The notes under the pieces were generated by a model, which worked only from the letters and a program-made list of their open reading frames with translations, did no database searches and was not told where the DNA came from. Below, piece after piece: positions 54,041-61,943 of a stretch of DNA of 64,000 bases. The stretch covers positions 186,001 to 250,000 of the forward strand of contig JBBRWM010000002.1 of assembly GCA_038249195.1 (NCBI GenBank), read 5' to 3'. The number at the start of each line of letters is the position of its first letter. Positions within the stretch are counted from its first letter, which is position 1. The stretch comes from JAOUEA01 sp038249195 (lineage in GTDB: Bacteria > Actinomycetota > UBA4738 > HRBIN12). The translations under genes and the position numbers were made by a program.

Positions 54041-54993
54041 GCGCGGTCCCGCTGGAGCCGCCGCGGCGACTGATCGACGTCGAGATCGACGGGGAGACGG
54101 TGCGCGTGCCGGAGGGCGCCACCATCCTGGACGCCTGCCGCGCCGAGGGCGTGGACACGCCCACGCTGTGCTACGCCGAGAACCTCACCCCGGTCAACGC
54201 CTGCCGTGTGTGCGTGGTGGAGGTCGAGGGGGCACGCACGCTCGTGCCGGCGTGCAGCCGCCCGGCCGAGGACGGCATGAAGGTGAAGACCGACACCGAG
54301 CGTGTGCAGCACTCGCGGCGCCTCGTGATGGAGTTCCTGGCCTCGAGCGTGGAGATGGATCTGGTGAACGCCGACGTCCACCGCTGGATGGCCGAGTACG
54401 AGGTGCACCCGGCGCGGTTCGGGGCGCAGATGGGCCCGCTGGCGGCGGGGGAGCGCGACGCGCGCGCCCCGGGTCATCATCACGCGAGCGAGGACCCCAC
54501 CGTGGCCGAGGGCGTACGGCAGCCCGTGAAGATCGACAACGAGCTGTACGTGCGCGACTACGCGCGATGCATCCTGTGCTACAAGTGCGTCGAAGCGTGC
54601 GGCGTCGACGCACAGAACACGTTCGCGATCTCCGTGGCGGGCCGCGGCTTCGACGCACGCATCTCCACTGAGTACGACGTGGGACTCGACGCGTCCGCGT
54701 GCGTGTACTGCGGCAACTGCATCGGCGTGTGCCCCACGGGGGCGCTGATGTTCACCTCCGAGCACGACATGCGCGAAGCCGGGACCTGGGACGAGGAGCA
54801 ACAGACCGTGACGAGCACGATCTGCCCATACTGCGGGGTGGGATGTCCGCTCGATCTGCACGTGCAGGACAACAGCATCGTCAAGGTGACGAGCCCGGCG
54901 GATAACTACGTCACCAGCGGTCACCTCTGCGTGAAGGGCCGCTTCGGTTACCAGTTCGTGCAGCGGCGGAAGCGCCGCGAGGAGCGTGTCTAG
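54037..54993 (+). CDS. Iron-sulfur subunit (HoxU-like) carrying the displaced FdhA [4Fe-4S] domain
   Basis: An electron-transfer subunit of 318 residues. In order it has a [2Fe-2S] plant-type ferredoxin (Cys45, 56, 59, 73); a spacer where the His-Cys [4Fe-4S] domain usually lies but with no Cys between 74 and 177; two [4Fe-4S] motifs (Cys178/181/184/188 and 222/225/228/232); and a C-terminal TICPYCGVGCPLDL...GHLCVKGRFGYQFV (Cys263/266/270/298). The last part is the N-terminal cluster domain of formate dehydrogenase alpha subunits. It ends just where FdhA at 50227 begins in the family alignment, so the two must assemble to complete the active site. Confidence 0.9.
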   Translation: MSAVPLEPPRRLIDVEIDGETVRVPEGATILDACRAEGVDTPTLCYAENLTPVNACRVCVVEVEGARTLVPACSRPAEDGMKVKTDTERVQHSRRLVMEFLASSVEMDLVNADVHRWMAEYEVHPARFGAQMGPLAAGERDARAPGHHHASEDPTVAEGVRQPVKIDNELYVRDYARCILCYKCVEACGVDAQNTFAISVAGRGFDARISTEYDVGLDASACVYCGNCIGVCPTGALMFTSEHDMREAGTWDEEQQTVTSTICPYCGVGCPLDLHVQDNSIVKVTSPADNYVTSGHLCVKGRFGYQFVQRRKRREERV

Positions 54994-55597
54994 TCTGAGC
55001 CAGACGAGCGCCGGGGCGGCCGGCGTCGTTCTGGCCGGTGGGCGATCCTCGCGCTTCGGCTCGGACAAGCTCGTGGCCACCTATCGCGGGATGCCGCTCC
55101 TGCATCATGCGGTCCTGCGCCTGATCGAGGTGACGGCGGAGGTCGTCGTGGTGCTGGCCCCAGAGGCGGCGGAGCCCGCGCTGCCACCCGGCCTTCCCGT
55201 TCGGCTGGTCCGCGACGCCGTGGAGGGCGAGGGGCCGCTGCAGGGAGCCCTCGCCGGTCTCACGGCCGTCGAGCGCGACCTCGCCGTGATCGCGGGCGGG
55301 GACATGCCCGAGCTGGCGACGGCCGTGCTGATCGAGATGTTGCGGGTGGCCGCGGCGGCGCCCGTGGAGGCCGTGGCCCTGCAGGACGGCTCCGGGTTCC
55401 GGCCGCTGCCCATCGTGGTTCGCGTGGCGCCGGCCCGCGAGGCCGCCCACGCGCTCCTGCACGCCGGCGAGCGCAAGCTCCGCTCCCTGCCCGAGGGACT
55501 GCGCACCGCCGTCATCGACGAGGCGACCTGGCACGCCCTCGATCCCGAACACCGGACCCTCCGCGATGTCGACGAGCCGTCGGACCTGCAGGGGTAG
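54986..55597 (+). CDS. mobA: Molybdenum cofactor guanylyltransferase MobA
   Basis: Attaches GMP to molybdopterin to make the MGD cofactor needed by formate dehydrogenase. The 203 residues have the nucleotidyltransferase signature VVLAGGRSSRFGSDKLVATYRG at the N-terminus, EGPLQGALAGL, and the metal-binding VIAGGDMPEL. The C-terminal HRTLRDVDEPSDL is typical (xxDIDTPEDL). It overlaps the iron-sulfur subunit by 8 bp, so it belongs to the fdh operon. The GTG start follows GCGAGGAGC. Confidence 0.93.
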   Translation: MSSLSQTSAGAAGVVLAGGRSSRFGSDKLVATYRGMPLLHHAVLRLIEVTAEVVVVLAPEAAEPALPPGLPVRLVRDAVEGEGPLQGALAGLTAVERDLAVIAGGDMPELATAVLIEMLRVAAAAPVEAVALQDGSGFRPLPIVVRVAPAREAAHALLHAGERKLRSLPEGLRTAVIDEATWHALDPEHRTLRDVDEPSDLQG

Positions 55598-55608
55598 GGG
55601 GCGGCCGC

Positions 55609-55614
55609 TATCCT
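55609..55614 (+). promoter_or_regulatory. -10 hexamer for the leaderless FAD oxidoreductase gene
   Basis: TATCCT ends 6 nt before GTG 55621, with no Shine-Dalgarno. Confidence 0.5.
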
Positions 55615-55620
55615 TCGCGC

Positions 55621-56757
55621 GTGACCACTTCCGTCCTCGTGCTCGGCGCCGGCTTCGGGGGGCTCGAGCTGTCCACTCGCCTATCCGAGGAGCTCGGCGA
55701 CCGGGTCGAGGTCACGCTCATCGATCGGGCGGACTCGTTCGTGTTCGGGTTCGCGAAGCTCGCCGTGATGTTCGGCGAGAAGACCCCCGAGGCCGTGCGG
55801 CTGTCGTACCGCGACATCACGACCCCGCACGTCCGGTTCCGCCAAGAGACCGTCACCGCGATCGACCCCGAGGCCCGCCGCGTCGTGACCGATCTGGACA
55901 GCTACGAAACCGACGTCCTGGTGGTTGCCCTCGGCGCCGACCTGGACATCGGCGCCACGCCCGGGCTGGCCGAGGCCGGAAACGAGTTCTACACCGAGCC
56001 GGGCGCGGAGGCGATGCGCGACGTGCTTGCGGGGTTCGCCGGCGGGAGGGCGATCGTGGGGGTGTGCGGGGCGCCGTTCAAGTGTCCGCCGGCGCCGAGC
56101 GAGGCGGCCCTCCTGCTGGACGCGTTCCTGCGCGATCGGGGTCTGAGAGACGCCTCGACGATCGAGGTCGTGATCCCGTTCGGAACGCCGATCCCGCCGT
56201 CGCCCGACACGTCGGCCGCGATCCTCGCGGCGTTCGCCCAACATGACATCGGGTTCACCCCGGACCGCCTCGTGGCGTCGTTGGATCCGGACGTGCACGA
56301 GGCGGTGCTCGACGACGGGACGCGCCGGCCCTACGACCTGTTCCTCGGCGTGCCGGTGCACCGCGTGCCGGCCGTCGTGGAGGCGTCGGGCCTCGCGGTG
56401 GACGGGTGGGTGCCCGTGGATCCCGGCACGCTTGCCACGCGGTTCCCGGGGGTGTACGCGATCGGCGACGTCACGAGCGTCGGCACGCCGAAGGCGGGCG
56501 TGTTCGCCGAGCGCCAGGGCGCGGCCGTGGCCGATCACCTGATTGCCTCGATCCGCGAGGCAGCCGCGCCCGCCGGCTACGACGGGACGGGCTCGTGCTA
56601 CATCGAGTTCGGCGACCAGGGCGTGGCGCGAGTCGACGTCGACTTCTACTCGAGTCCGGGGCATCCCACCGGCACGTTCTCGCCGCCGTCGGCCGCCACC
56701 ACGTCGGAGAAGGCGGACTTCGCGTCAAGCCGGCGTACGCGCTGGTTCGGTCCCTGA
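55621..56757 (+). CDS. FAD-dependent oxidoreductase, sulfide:quinone-reductase-like
   Basis: A 378-residue two-dinucleotide-binding-domain flavoprotein. The N-terminal FAD motif is VLVLGAGFGGLELSTRL, ALGADLDIGAT is the second FAD contact, and GVYAIGDVTSVGTPKAGVFAERQG is the C-terminal FAD motif. One Cys in VCGAPFKCPPAPSE sits where SQR/flavocytochrome-c sulfide dehydrogenase proteins have redox Cys. It could oxidise sulfide or act as a related NADH or quinone reductase. The C-terminal SSPGHPTGTFSPPSA resembles SQR-like proteins. Specific function is not proven. Confidence 0.8.
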   Translation: MTTSVLVLGAGFGGLELSTRLSEELGDRVEVTLIDRADSFVFGFAKLAVMFGEKTPEAVRLSYRDITTPHVRFRQETVTAIDPEARRVVTDLDSYETDVLVVALGADLDIGATPGLAEAGNEFYTEPGAEAMRDVLAGFAGGRAIVGVCGAPFKCPPAPSEAALLLDAFLRDRGLRDASTIEVVIPFGTPIPPSPDTSAAILAAFAQHDIGFTPDRLVASLDPDVHEAVLDDGTRRPYDLFLGVPVHRVPAVVEASGLAVDGWVPVDPGTLATRFPGVYAIGDVTSVGTPKAGVFAERQGAAVADHLIASIREAAAPAGYDGTGSCYIEFGDQGVARVDVDFYSSPGHPTGTFSPPSAATTSEKADFASSRRTRWFGP

Positions 56758-56779
56758 GCGAACGGGCCGCACGCGGGGG

Positions 56780-56785
56780 TAGGCT
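56780..56785 (+). promoter_or_regulatory. -10 hexamer for the leaderless MBL-fold gene
   Basis: TAGGCT ends 7 nt before ATG 56793. Confidence 0.45.
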
Positions 56786-56792
56786 CGCTTCC

Positions 56793-57611
56793 ATGCCGCA
56801 CCCCTCGATCCGGATCGGTGGAACCGAGGTCGTGCCGCTCTGCGACGGAATGGCGCCGCTCGAGCTCGACGATGAGTGCCCGGGACAGGCTGTGGACTGG
56901 GAGCGCGAGCGGGGGGCGTTCCCGTGGGCGTTCGCCGACGACGAGCACTGGGCATGGCACGTCCACGCGTTCCTGGTGCGAGCGACGGCGGGCCCGGTCC
57001 TCGTGGACACCGGGATCGGCGTGATGGGGAGCGCGCAGTTCCCCGTCATGGGGCACATCGACGAGGAGCTCGCGTCCAAGGGCGTCGAGCCCTCGGAGAT
57101 CCGTCACGTGATCCACACCCACCTGCACGCGGACCATGCGGGCGCCGCATGCCGACCCGACGGGTCCCCGCGGTTCGAGAACGCCCGCCACCACGTGCAC
57201 CCCGCGGACTGGGAGTTCTTCGGCGCGTCGGATGATCCCGAGGACTTCACCGGCCGTCACGGGATGGAACGCCTGCGCGACGACGACCGGCTCGCGCTGG
57301 AGCCCGACGACCACGAGGTCGCACCAGGGATCCGGGTCGTGCACACCCCCGGACACACGCCGGGTCATCGTTCGGTCGTGGTGAGGGACGACGACGCGTC
57401 GCTGCTGCTGGCGGGCGACTTGCTCCATCTGCCCATCCAGGTCGAGCACCCATCGTGGCCCTCGAGTCACGACACCGATCCCGCGCAGGCCTGCGCCAGC
57501 CGCGAGGCGATGCTCACCCAGGCGCGTACCAAAGGCTGGACCGTGGCCGTCAGCCATTTCGCCGGCGCTTTCGGGAGCGTCCAGACCGGGTGGGAGCCGA
57601 TCGCGCCCTGA
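56793..57611 (+). CDS. MBL-fold metallo-hydrolase
   Basis: A 272-residue metallo-beta-lactamase-fold enzyme with the metal motif HTHLHADHAG, further ligands in VHTPGHTPGHRSVVV and LLAGDLLHLPIQ, and a final His in VAVSHFAGAFG. The layout is close to quorum-quenching lactonases and related hydrolases, but the substrate is undetermined. PLCDGMAPLELDDE at the N-terminus is frequent in this subgroup. It has its own -10 hexamer and looks monocistronic. Confidence 0.88.
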   Translation: MPHPSIRIGGTEVVPLCDGMAPLELDDECPGQAVDWERERGAFPWAFADDEHWAWHVHAFLVRATAGPVLVDTGIGVMGSAQFPVMGHIDEELASKGVEPSEIRHVIHTHLHADHAGAACRPDGSPRFENARHHVHPADWEFFGASDDPEDFTGRHGMERLRDDDRLALEPDDHEVAPGIRVVHTPGHTPGHRSVVVRDDDASLLLAGDLLHLPIQVEHPSWPSSHDTDPAQACASREAMLTQARTKGWTVAVSHFAGAFGSVQTGWEPIAP

Positions 57612-57725
57612 GGAACGGCCGAGCTTCCGGGTAACGGCCCGGCGGCCGTGTCATCCTCGTCCTCCTCAAGGCCTCGGCGAGCCACGCCGATGCGGGGCGG
57701 GTCCGCGAACGAGGAGGCACGGTCG

Positions 57726-58664
57726 GTGGAGCGCGTGGTGATCGCCCTGGGCGGCAACGCCTTGCTGCGCCACGGCGCCGACGACACGTTCGAGGAGCTC
57801 TACCGCGCCGCGCGCGAGGCCGCCGAGCGCATCGCGGATATCGCCGCCGCGGGCTGGGAGGTCGTGCTCACCCACGGGAACGGCCCCCAGGTGGGCCGGA
57901 TCCTGCTGCAGCAGGAGGCCGCGGCGGCCTCCGTGCACCCGATGCCCCTGGACGTGTGCGGCGCCGAGAGCCAGGGACAGATCGGCTACCTCCTGCAGGT
58001 CACCATCGGCGACGTCTTCTTCGAGCGCGCGATGGAGCGGCCCGTGGCCACCGTGCTGACGCTGACACGCGTGCGACCAGACGATCCCGCCTTCGCCGAT
58101 CCCTCCAAGTTCGTGGGCCCTTTCTACGAGGAGGCCGAGGCGCGCCGGCTGGAGGCCGAGCGTGGCTACACCATGAAGCCGGACCCGCACGGCGGATGGC
58201 GCCGCGTCGTGCCCTCGCCCAAGCCGTACTCCATCGTGGAGACGCCCATCGTGAAGCAGCTGGTTGCCGACGGCGTCGTGGTGATCGCGGGCGGCGGCGG
58301 CGGCGTGCCCGTGATCGAGGACGGCCCGAGGCTGATCGGCAAGGAGGGCGTGGTGGACAAGGACCTGGCGGCCGCGATCCTGGCCCACGAGGTCGAGGCC
58401 ACCACGTTGTTGATCCTCACCGACGTGAAGAAGGTCCAGCGCGGCTACGGATCGTTCCTGCCTGAGGACCTCGACCGGCTGAGCGTGAAGGAGGCGCGCG
58501 CCCTGCTGCGAAAGGGCGAGTTCGGCGCGGGCTCGATGGGCCCGAAGGTCGAGGCCGCGGTGGGCTTCGTCAGCAACGGCGGCCGTCGCTCGGTCATCGC
58601 CGACCTGGAGGACGCCTCGGCGGCCCTGCGCGGCGAGGCGGGGACCGAGATCGTGAAGGGCTAG
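57726..58664 (+). CDS. arcC: Carbamate kinase
   Basis: Makes ATP and carbamate from carbamoyl phosphate and ADP. The 312 residues show RVVIALGGNALLRHGADDTF, VLTHGNGPQVGRILLQ, VVIAGGGGGVPV, GVVDKDLAAAILA and GSMGPKVEAAVGFV, all carbamate-kinase landmarks of the amino-acid-kinase fold. The GTG start at 57726 is about 10 nt after GAGGAGG; longer in-frame starts are Ser/Arg-rich. No arginine deiminase or ornithine carbamoyltransferase genes adjoin, so it may serve purine or allantoin breakdown instead; that is inference. Confidence 0.95.
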   Translation: MERVVIALGGNALLRHGADDTFEELYRAAREAAERIADIAAAGWEVVLTHGNGPQVGRILLQQEAAAASVHPMPLDVCGAESQGQIGYLLQVTIGDVFFERAMERPVATVLTLTRVRPDDPAFADPSKFVGPFYEEAEARRLEAERGYTMKPDPHGGWRRVVPSPKPYSIVETPIVKQLVADGVVVIAGGGGGVPVIEDGPRLIGKEGVVDKDLAAAILAHEVEATTLLILTDVKKVQRGYGSFLPEDLDRLSVKEARALLRKGEFGAGSMGPKVEAAVGFVSNGGRRSVIADLEDASAALRGEAGTEIVKG

Positions 58665-58819
58665 CGGCGGGGCTCGCGGCGGCCCGGGTTGCGGAACAGC
58701 TGCCCGGCCACGTAGAGGAAGAACAGGCCCACCACCGCTACGAGCAGGAGCAGCAGCCCCACGAAGAAGAACTGCAGGAAGCCGCTGAGCTCGGGGACCC
58801 ACCCCGCCGTGAGCGCCAT
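58661..58819 (-). CDS. Small single-pass membrane protein, 52 residues
   Basis: I do not recognise this gene. It starts at ATG 58819, with MALTAGWVPELSGFLQ then a long hydrophobic segment (FFFVGLLLLLVAVVGLFFLY) and a basic tail (RNPGRREPRR), so the C-terminus should be cytoplasmic. Its stop overlaps the carbamate kinase stop on the other strand. Coding is supported mainly by the clean membrane-plus-basic-tail pattern. It is divergent from the phosphofructokinase gene. Confidence 0.55.
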   Translation of the reverse strand: MALTAGWVPELSGFLQFFFVGLLLLLVAVVGLFFLYVAGQLFRNPGRREPRR

Positions 58820-58880
58820 GGCCCCATCGTATCGGAAGGATGCCCGCGCCCCGCCTCCCAGGCTCCCGCGCAACGCATCG

Positions 58881-58886
58881 TAGGCT
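58881..58886 (+). promoter_or_regulatory. -10 hexamer for leaderless phosphofructokinase
   Basis: TAGGCT ends 6 nt before GTG 58893. Confidence 0.5.
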
Positions 58887-58892
58887 GACGCG

Positions 58893-60041
58893 GTGAAGAT
58901 CGGGATCCTCACGGGGGGCGGTGACGTTCCGGGCCTGAACGCCGCCATCAAGGCGGTCGTCAACCGCGCGGACGCCGAGGGCCATCAGGTCCTGGGCATC
59001 CGGCGGGGCTGGGGCGGGATCCTGAACGTCGACCCCGACGACGTCTCCACTGTCGCTGCGAACACGATGCCGCTGGACCCCGGCGTGGTTCGCACGATAG
59101 ACCGCACGGGCGGCACCTTCCTGCACACCTCCCGGACCAACCCGGCCAAGGTGTCGGCGGCCGACGAGCCCGTCTTCCTGGCCGCCGGGCGCACCGACGA
59201 CGGCCCACGCGACCACACGGACCACGCGGTTCGCGTGGTGGGGTTCCTCGGCCTCGACGCGCTGATCCCGATCGGGGGCGACGACACGCTCTCGTTCGCG
59301 CTGCGGCTGCATCAGGCGGGCGTGCCCGTGATCGCGCTCCCCAAGACCATGGATAACGACGTGCACGGCACGGACTACTGCATCGGGTTCTCGACCGCGA
59401 TCACCAGGACGGTCAACTTCGTGCACCAGCTGCGCACCAGCGCCGGCTCGCACGAACGCCTCACGGTGGTCGAGGTGTTCGGTCGCTATAGCGGCGAGAC
59501 CTCGCTCGTCTCGGCCTACCTCGCCGGCGTGGACCGCGCCGTGATCTCCGAGGTCCCGTTCGACATCGACCGCCTGGCGGAGCTGATGATGCGCGACAAG
59601 GCGGAGAATCCCTCCGGCTACGCCATGCTCACGATCTCCGAGGGCGCCTCGATGCTGGGCGGGGACCGCGTCGAGGGCGGGCCCGCGGACGCCTACGGCC
59701 ACCGCAAGCTGGGGGGCATCGGCCAGCTCACCAGCGCCATGCTGAAGGACCGCACCGGCTCGGACATGATCTACCAGCAGCTCGGCTACCTCATGCGCTC
59801 GGGGAGCCCCGACGCCCTCGACCTGATGGTGGCCATCAACTACGCGGTGATGGCGGCGGACCTGACCTTCGCCGGCGTATCCGGACGACTGATGGCGCTG
59901 CGCGACGGGAACTACGCGAACGTCCCGCTGGAGGTCGTAGGCGAGGCCGCTCGTCGCGTGGACATCGAAGCCCTTTACGACGTGGAGCAGTACCGCCCGA
60001 AGGTGCGCCACGTCGACGGCAAGCCGATGTTCCTGTACTGA
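58893..60041 (+). CDS. 6-phosphofructokinase, predicted PPi-dependent
   Basis: A 382-residue PfkA-family enzyme of glycolysis. It has KIGILTGGGDVPGLNAAIK, the catalytic Asp in PKTMDNDVHGTD and FGRYSGETSLVSAYLA. Two positions decide the phosphoryl donor. Gly104 and Gly124 of the E. coli ATP enzyme are here Asp (Asp131 in IGGDDTLSF) and Lys (Lys151 in LPKTMDND). This pair is known to give pyrophosphate specificity, so a reversible PPi-PFK is predicted. It carries a TAGGCT promoter. A short hairpin follows the stop. Confidence 0.9.
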   Translation: MKIGILTGGGDVPGLNAAIKAVVNRADAEGHQVLGIRRGWGGILNVDPDDVSTVAANTMPLDPGVVRTIDRTGGTFLHTSRTNPAKVSAADEPVFLAAGRTDDGPRDHTDHAVRVVGFLGLDALIPIGGDDTLSFALRLHQAGVPVIALPKTMDNDVHGTDYCIGFSTAITRTVNFVHQLRTSAGSHERLTVVEVFGRYSGETSLVSAYLAGVDRAVISEVPFDIDRLAELMMRDKAENPSGYAMLTISEGASMLGGDRVEGGPADAYGHRKLGGIGQLTSAMLKDRTGSDMIYQQLGYLMRSGSPDALDLMVAINYAVMAADLTFAGVSGRLMALRDGNYANVPLEVVGEAARRVDIEALYDVEQYRPKVRHVDGKPMFLY

Positions 60042-60050
60042 GGGACGATC

Positions 60051-60067
60051 TCCGTCAGAGCGACGGA
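60051..60067. terminator. Candidate terminator hairpin after phosphofructokinase
   Basis: TCCGTC-AGAGC-GACGGA, a 6-bp perfect stem between the convergent pfk gene and methyltransferase pseudogene. There is no T-run, so support is modest. Confidence 0.35.
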
Positions 60068-60080
60068 CCCGAGGCGCTGA

Positions 60081-60802
60081 TCACCGCTTCTCGAGGATCG
60101 CCACATACCGTCCCGTCGGACCGTCCAGGATCCGTGCCAGTTCCCATCCGGTTCCCCGGAGGACGACGCTCATCTCTTCTGTCGACATCGTCAGATGGTC
60201 GAACCATCGGCCGCAGTAATTGCGGTAGCGGACCCGGATGCGATATTGACCGGCCATCCGCCCCCGCTTCAGATTGTCCCGCATGTAGGTCGCGTCGTCG
60301 GGGTCGCCGCTTCGGTAGGGGTCACGCGTGGCGGCCACGACGCGGGCACCACCGCCGGACATGGAGTGCATCTCTCGCAGCGATCGACGAGCTTGAGTTC
60401 GATCTCCCAAGAGTCCGAAGTTCCCGCCCAGCATGACGAACGTGTCGAAGGTTCCGAGGCCACTCAGTTTCGTGATCGACATCACCTCGACACTCGAGGC
60501 TCCCCGTCGATGGCAGGTATCGATCGCCAGTGGTGAGTTGTCGATGCCGTGGACATCGAAACCGCGACCCTGGAGGTAGAGCACGCCCGCCCGGCCCCAC
60601 ATCCGATATCCAGGACTCGTCCACGCGCGAATCGCATCGACCGCCGCTCGTGCGGTGGCCACTCCCGAAAGGGTGCGAAGTACGACGCGGGACCAGCGCC
60701 CATGTAGAAGAGGCCATCGTCGCGCTCGACGATCTCTCCCCCGGAGCGGCCCTCAAGGTGATCGAGGATCATCCGCCCATAGGCGTCCGCGCCACCACGC
60801 AT
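60081..60802 (-). pseudogene. SAM-dependent methyltransferase, frameshifted after motif I
   Basis: A class I methyltransferase in two frames. From ATG 60802 the frame gives MRGGADAYGRMILDHLEG, FYMGAGPASYFAPFREWP and motif I RVLDIGCGAGRA. The sense then moves to another frame near position 60584, within a GC-rich run (gcacgcccgcccgg), and continues LYLQGRGFDVHGIDNSPLAI, FDTFVMLGGNFGLLGD and a normal C-terminus at 60081. One missing G explains it. It is either a real pseudogene or a base-calling error. It lies 9 bp after the nucleotidyltransferase gene on the same strand. Confidence 0.85.
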
Positions 60803-60811
60803 GTTCCGACT

Positions 60812-61414
60812 CTACGGCGTAGCGGGTGGTGACGCCCTCCCTGCGTCCGATCGCGTCTCGGCGACCTTCGCTCCGGAAGTTGTCTTCTGAAACGAACGGT
60901 AGTCCTCAGGCACGGGGATCGCGAAGCGTTCGCACAGCGCCGACACGTCGGCCCAGTCGTCCTCGTCGACGTCGTAGCCGGTGTGGAACTCCACCAGCCA
61001 TTCCGGCGAGATGCACTCGACCCGACGGTCACCGATCGAGCCGGTCCCGCGCAGGGAGGCTGCCGGGAAGAAGAACTCAGGGCTCTCAGCGGGTCCGTAG
61101 ATCCCGTTCCCGTTCTCGTCCAGAACGATGAGGTGGAAGTCGACCTCGTGCCTGCCGGCGTCACCTAGGACGAAGTTCCATGGCCGGGTGTCGTCGCGTG
61201 AGACCGGCCCGTATCCACGGTCGTTCAGGGCCGCGACGGCGACCTGAGCGTGCTGCACCTCGATAACGATGTCGAGATCTCGATGGGTCCTCGTCTGGGT
61301 GCCGAGGCAGGCATCTACCGCCCAGCCACCATCGAGCCAGATCCGGATCCTGAGCTCGTCCATGAATGCCAGGAACTCCAGGACGTCGCCGCTAGTCGTC
61401 TCCGCGCGCTCCAT
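60812..61414 (-). CDS. Nucleotidyltransferase-fold protein (LinA/aminoglycoside adenylyltransferase-like)
   Basis: A 200-residue nucleotidyltransferase of the type found in LinA-like lincosamide and ANT(2'')-like aminoglycoside enzymes. It has WLDGGWAVDACLGTQTRTH, then DLDIVIEV with the metal-binding D-x-D, and HEVDFHLIVLDENG with the third acid. The C-terminal VEFHTGYDVDEDDWADV also recurs in this family. The true substrate is unknown, and many chromosomal members are not resistance enzymes. ATG 61414 is chosen; TATCGT is 8 nt upstream. It forms a pair with the methyltransferase downstream. Confidence 0.78.
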   Translation of the reverse strand: MERAETTSGDVLEFLAFMDELRIRIWLDGGWAVDACLGTQTRTHRDLDIVIEVQHAQVAVAALNDRGYGPVSRDDTRPWNFVLGDAGRHEVDFHLIVLDENGNGIYGPAESPEFFFPAASLRGTGSIGDRRVECISPEWLVEFHTGYDVDEDDWADVSALCERFAIPVPEDYRSFQKTTSGAKVAETRSDAGRASPPATP

Positions 61415-61494
61415 GGTGTTCGACGATACCGCGGACCCTTGCCGGGGCCGGAGCGAACCCGGAGGATGTGGGAGCGCACGGATGAGGAGGCGAG

Positions 61495-61890
61495 ATGAAG
61501 CAAACGGCTGCAGGAGACTCGGAGGCATCGGAGCTGATCACCAACCAGATCGCGGAGCTCGGTGACTGGCGCGGTTCCTTGCTCGCCAAGCTCCGCGCGG
61601 TGATCCTTGATGCCTCGCCCGACATCACCGAGGAATGGAAGTGGAGCACCGCCGTATGGGCGAGCGACGGCCTGGTGTGCAGCGCCGGAGCGTTCAAGGA
61701 CCACGTGAAGCTCAACTTCTTCAAGGGCGCTTCGTTGGAGGACCCGAAGCATCTGTTCAACGCAGGTCTCGATGCCAAGGCCACGCGGGCCATCGACTTC
61801 AGCGAAGGGGCCAAGGTCGATACCTCCGCACTGAAGGCGCTGATCCGCGCAGCGGTCGCCCACAACCGATCCGCCGGGCCAAAGAAGTAG
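61495..61890 (+). CDS. DUF1801 domain protein
   Basis: A 131-residue small alpha/beta protein of the DUF1801 (YdhG-like) family. ITEEWKWSTAVWASDGLVCSAGAF, KDHVKLNFFKGASL and KHLFNAGLDAKATRAIDF are characteristic, and a C-terminal Lys/Arg-rich helix ends the protein. Function is unknown. ATG 61495 follows GGAGGCG. Such genes often accompany small stress or accessory proteins in actinobacteria, and it is divergent from the nucleotidyltransferase. Confidence 0.88.
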   Translation: MKQTAAGDSEASELITNQIAELGDWRGSLLAKLRAVILDASPDITEEWKWSTAVWASDGLVCSAGAFKDHVKLNFFKGASLEDPKHLFNAGLDAKATRAIDFSEGAKVDTSALKALIRAAVAHNRSAGPKK

Positions 61891-61931
61891 CGACGCGTAC
61901 CCTCGAGACTGAGCGATCCCGACGCGGTCGC

Positions 61932-61937
61932 TAGACT
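61932..61937 (+). promoter_or_regulatory. -10 hexamer for leaderless threonine aldolase
   Basis: TAGACT ends 6 nt before ATG 61944. Confidence 0.5.
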
Positions 61938-61943
61938 CCCCGC

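Noticed and set aside
60809..60814. TAGAGT as a -10 for the methyltransferase
   Set aside because: Its TAG is the stop codon of the nucleotidyltransferase gene, so the match is probably coincidental.
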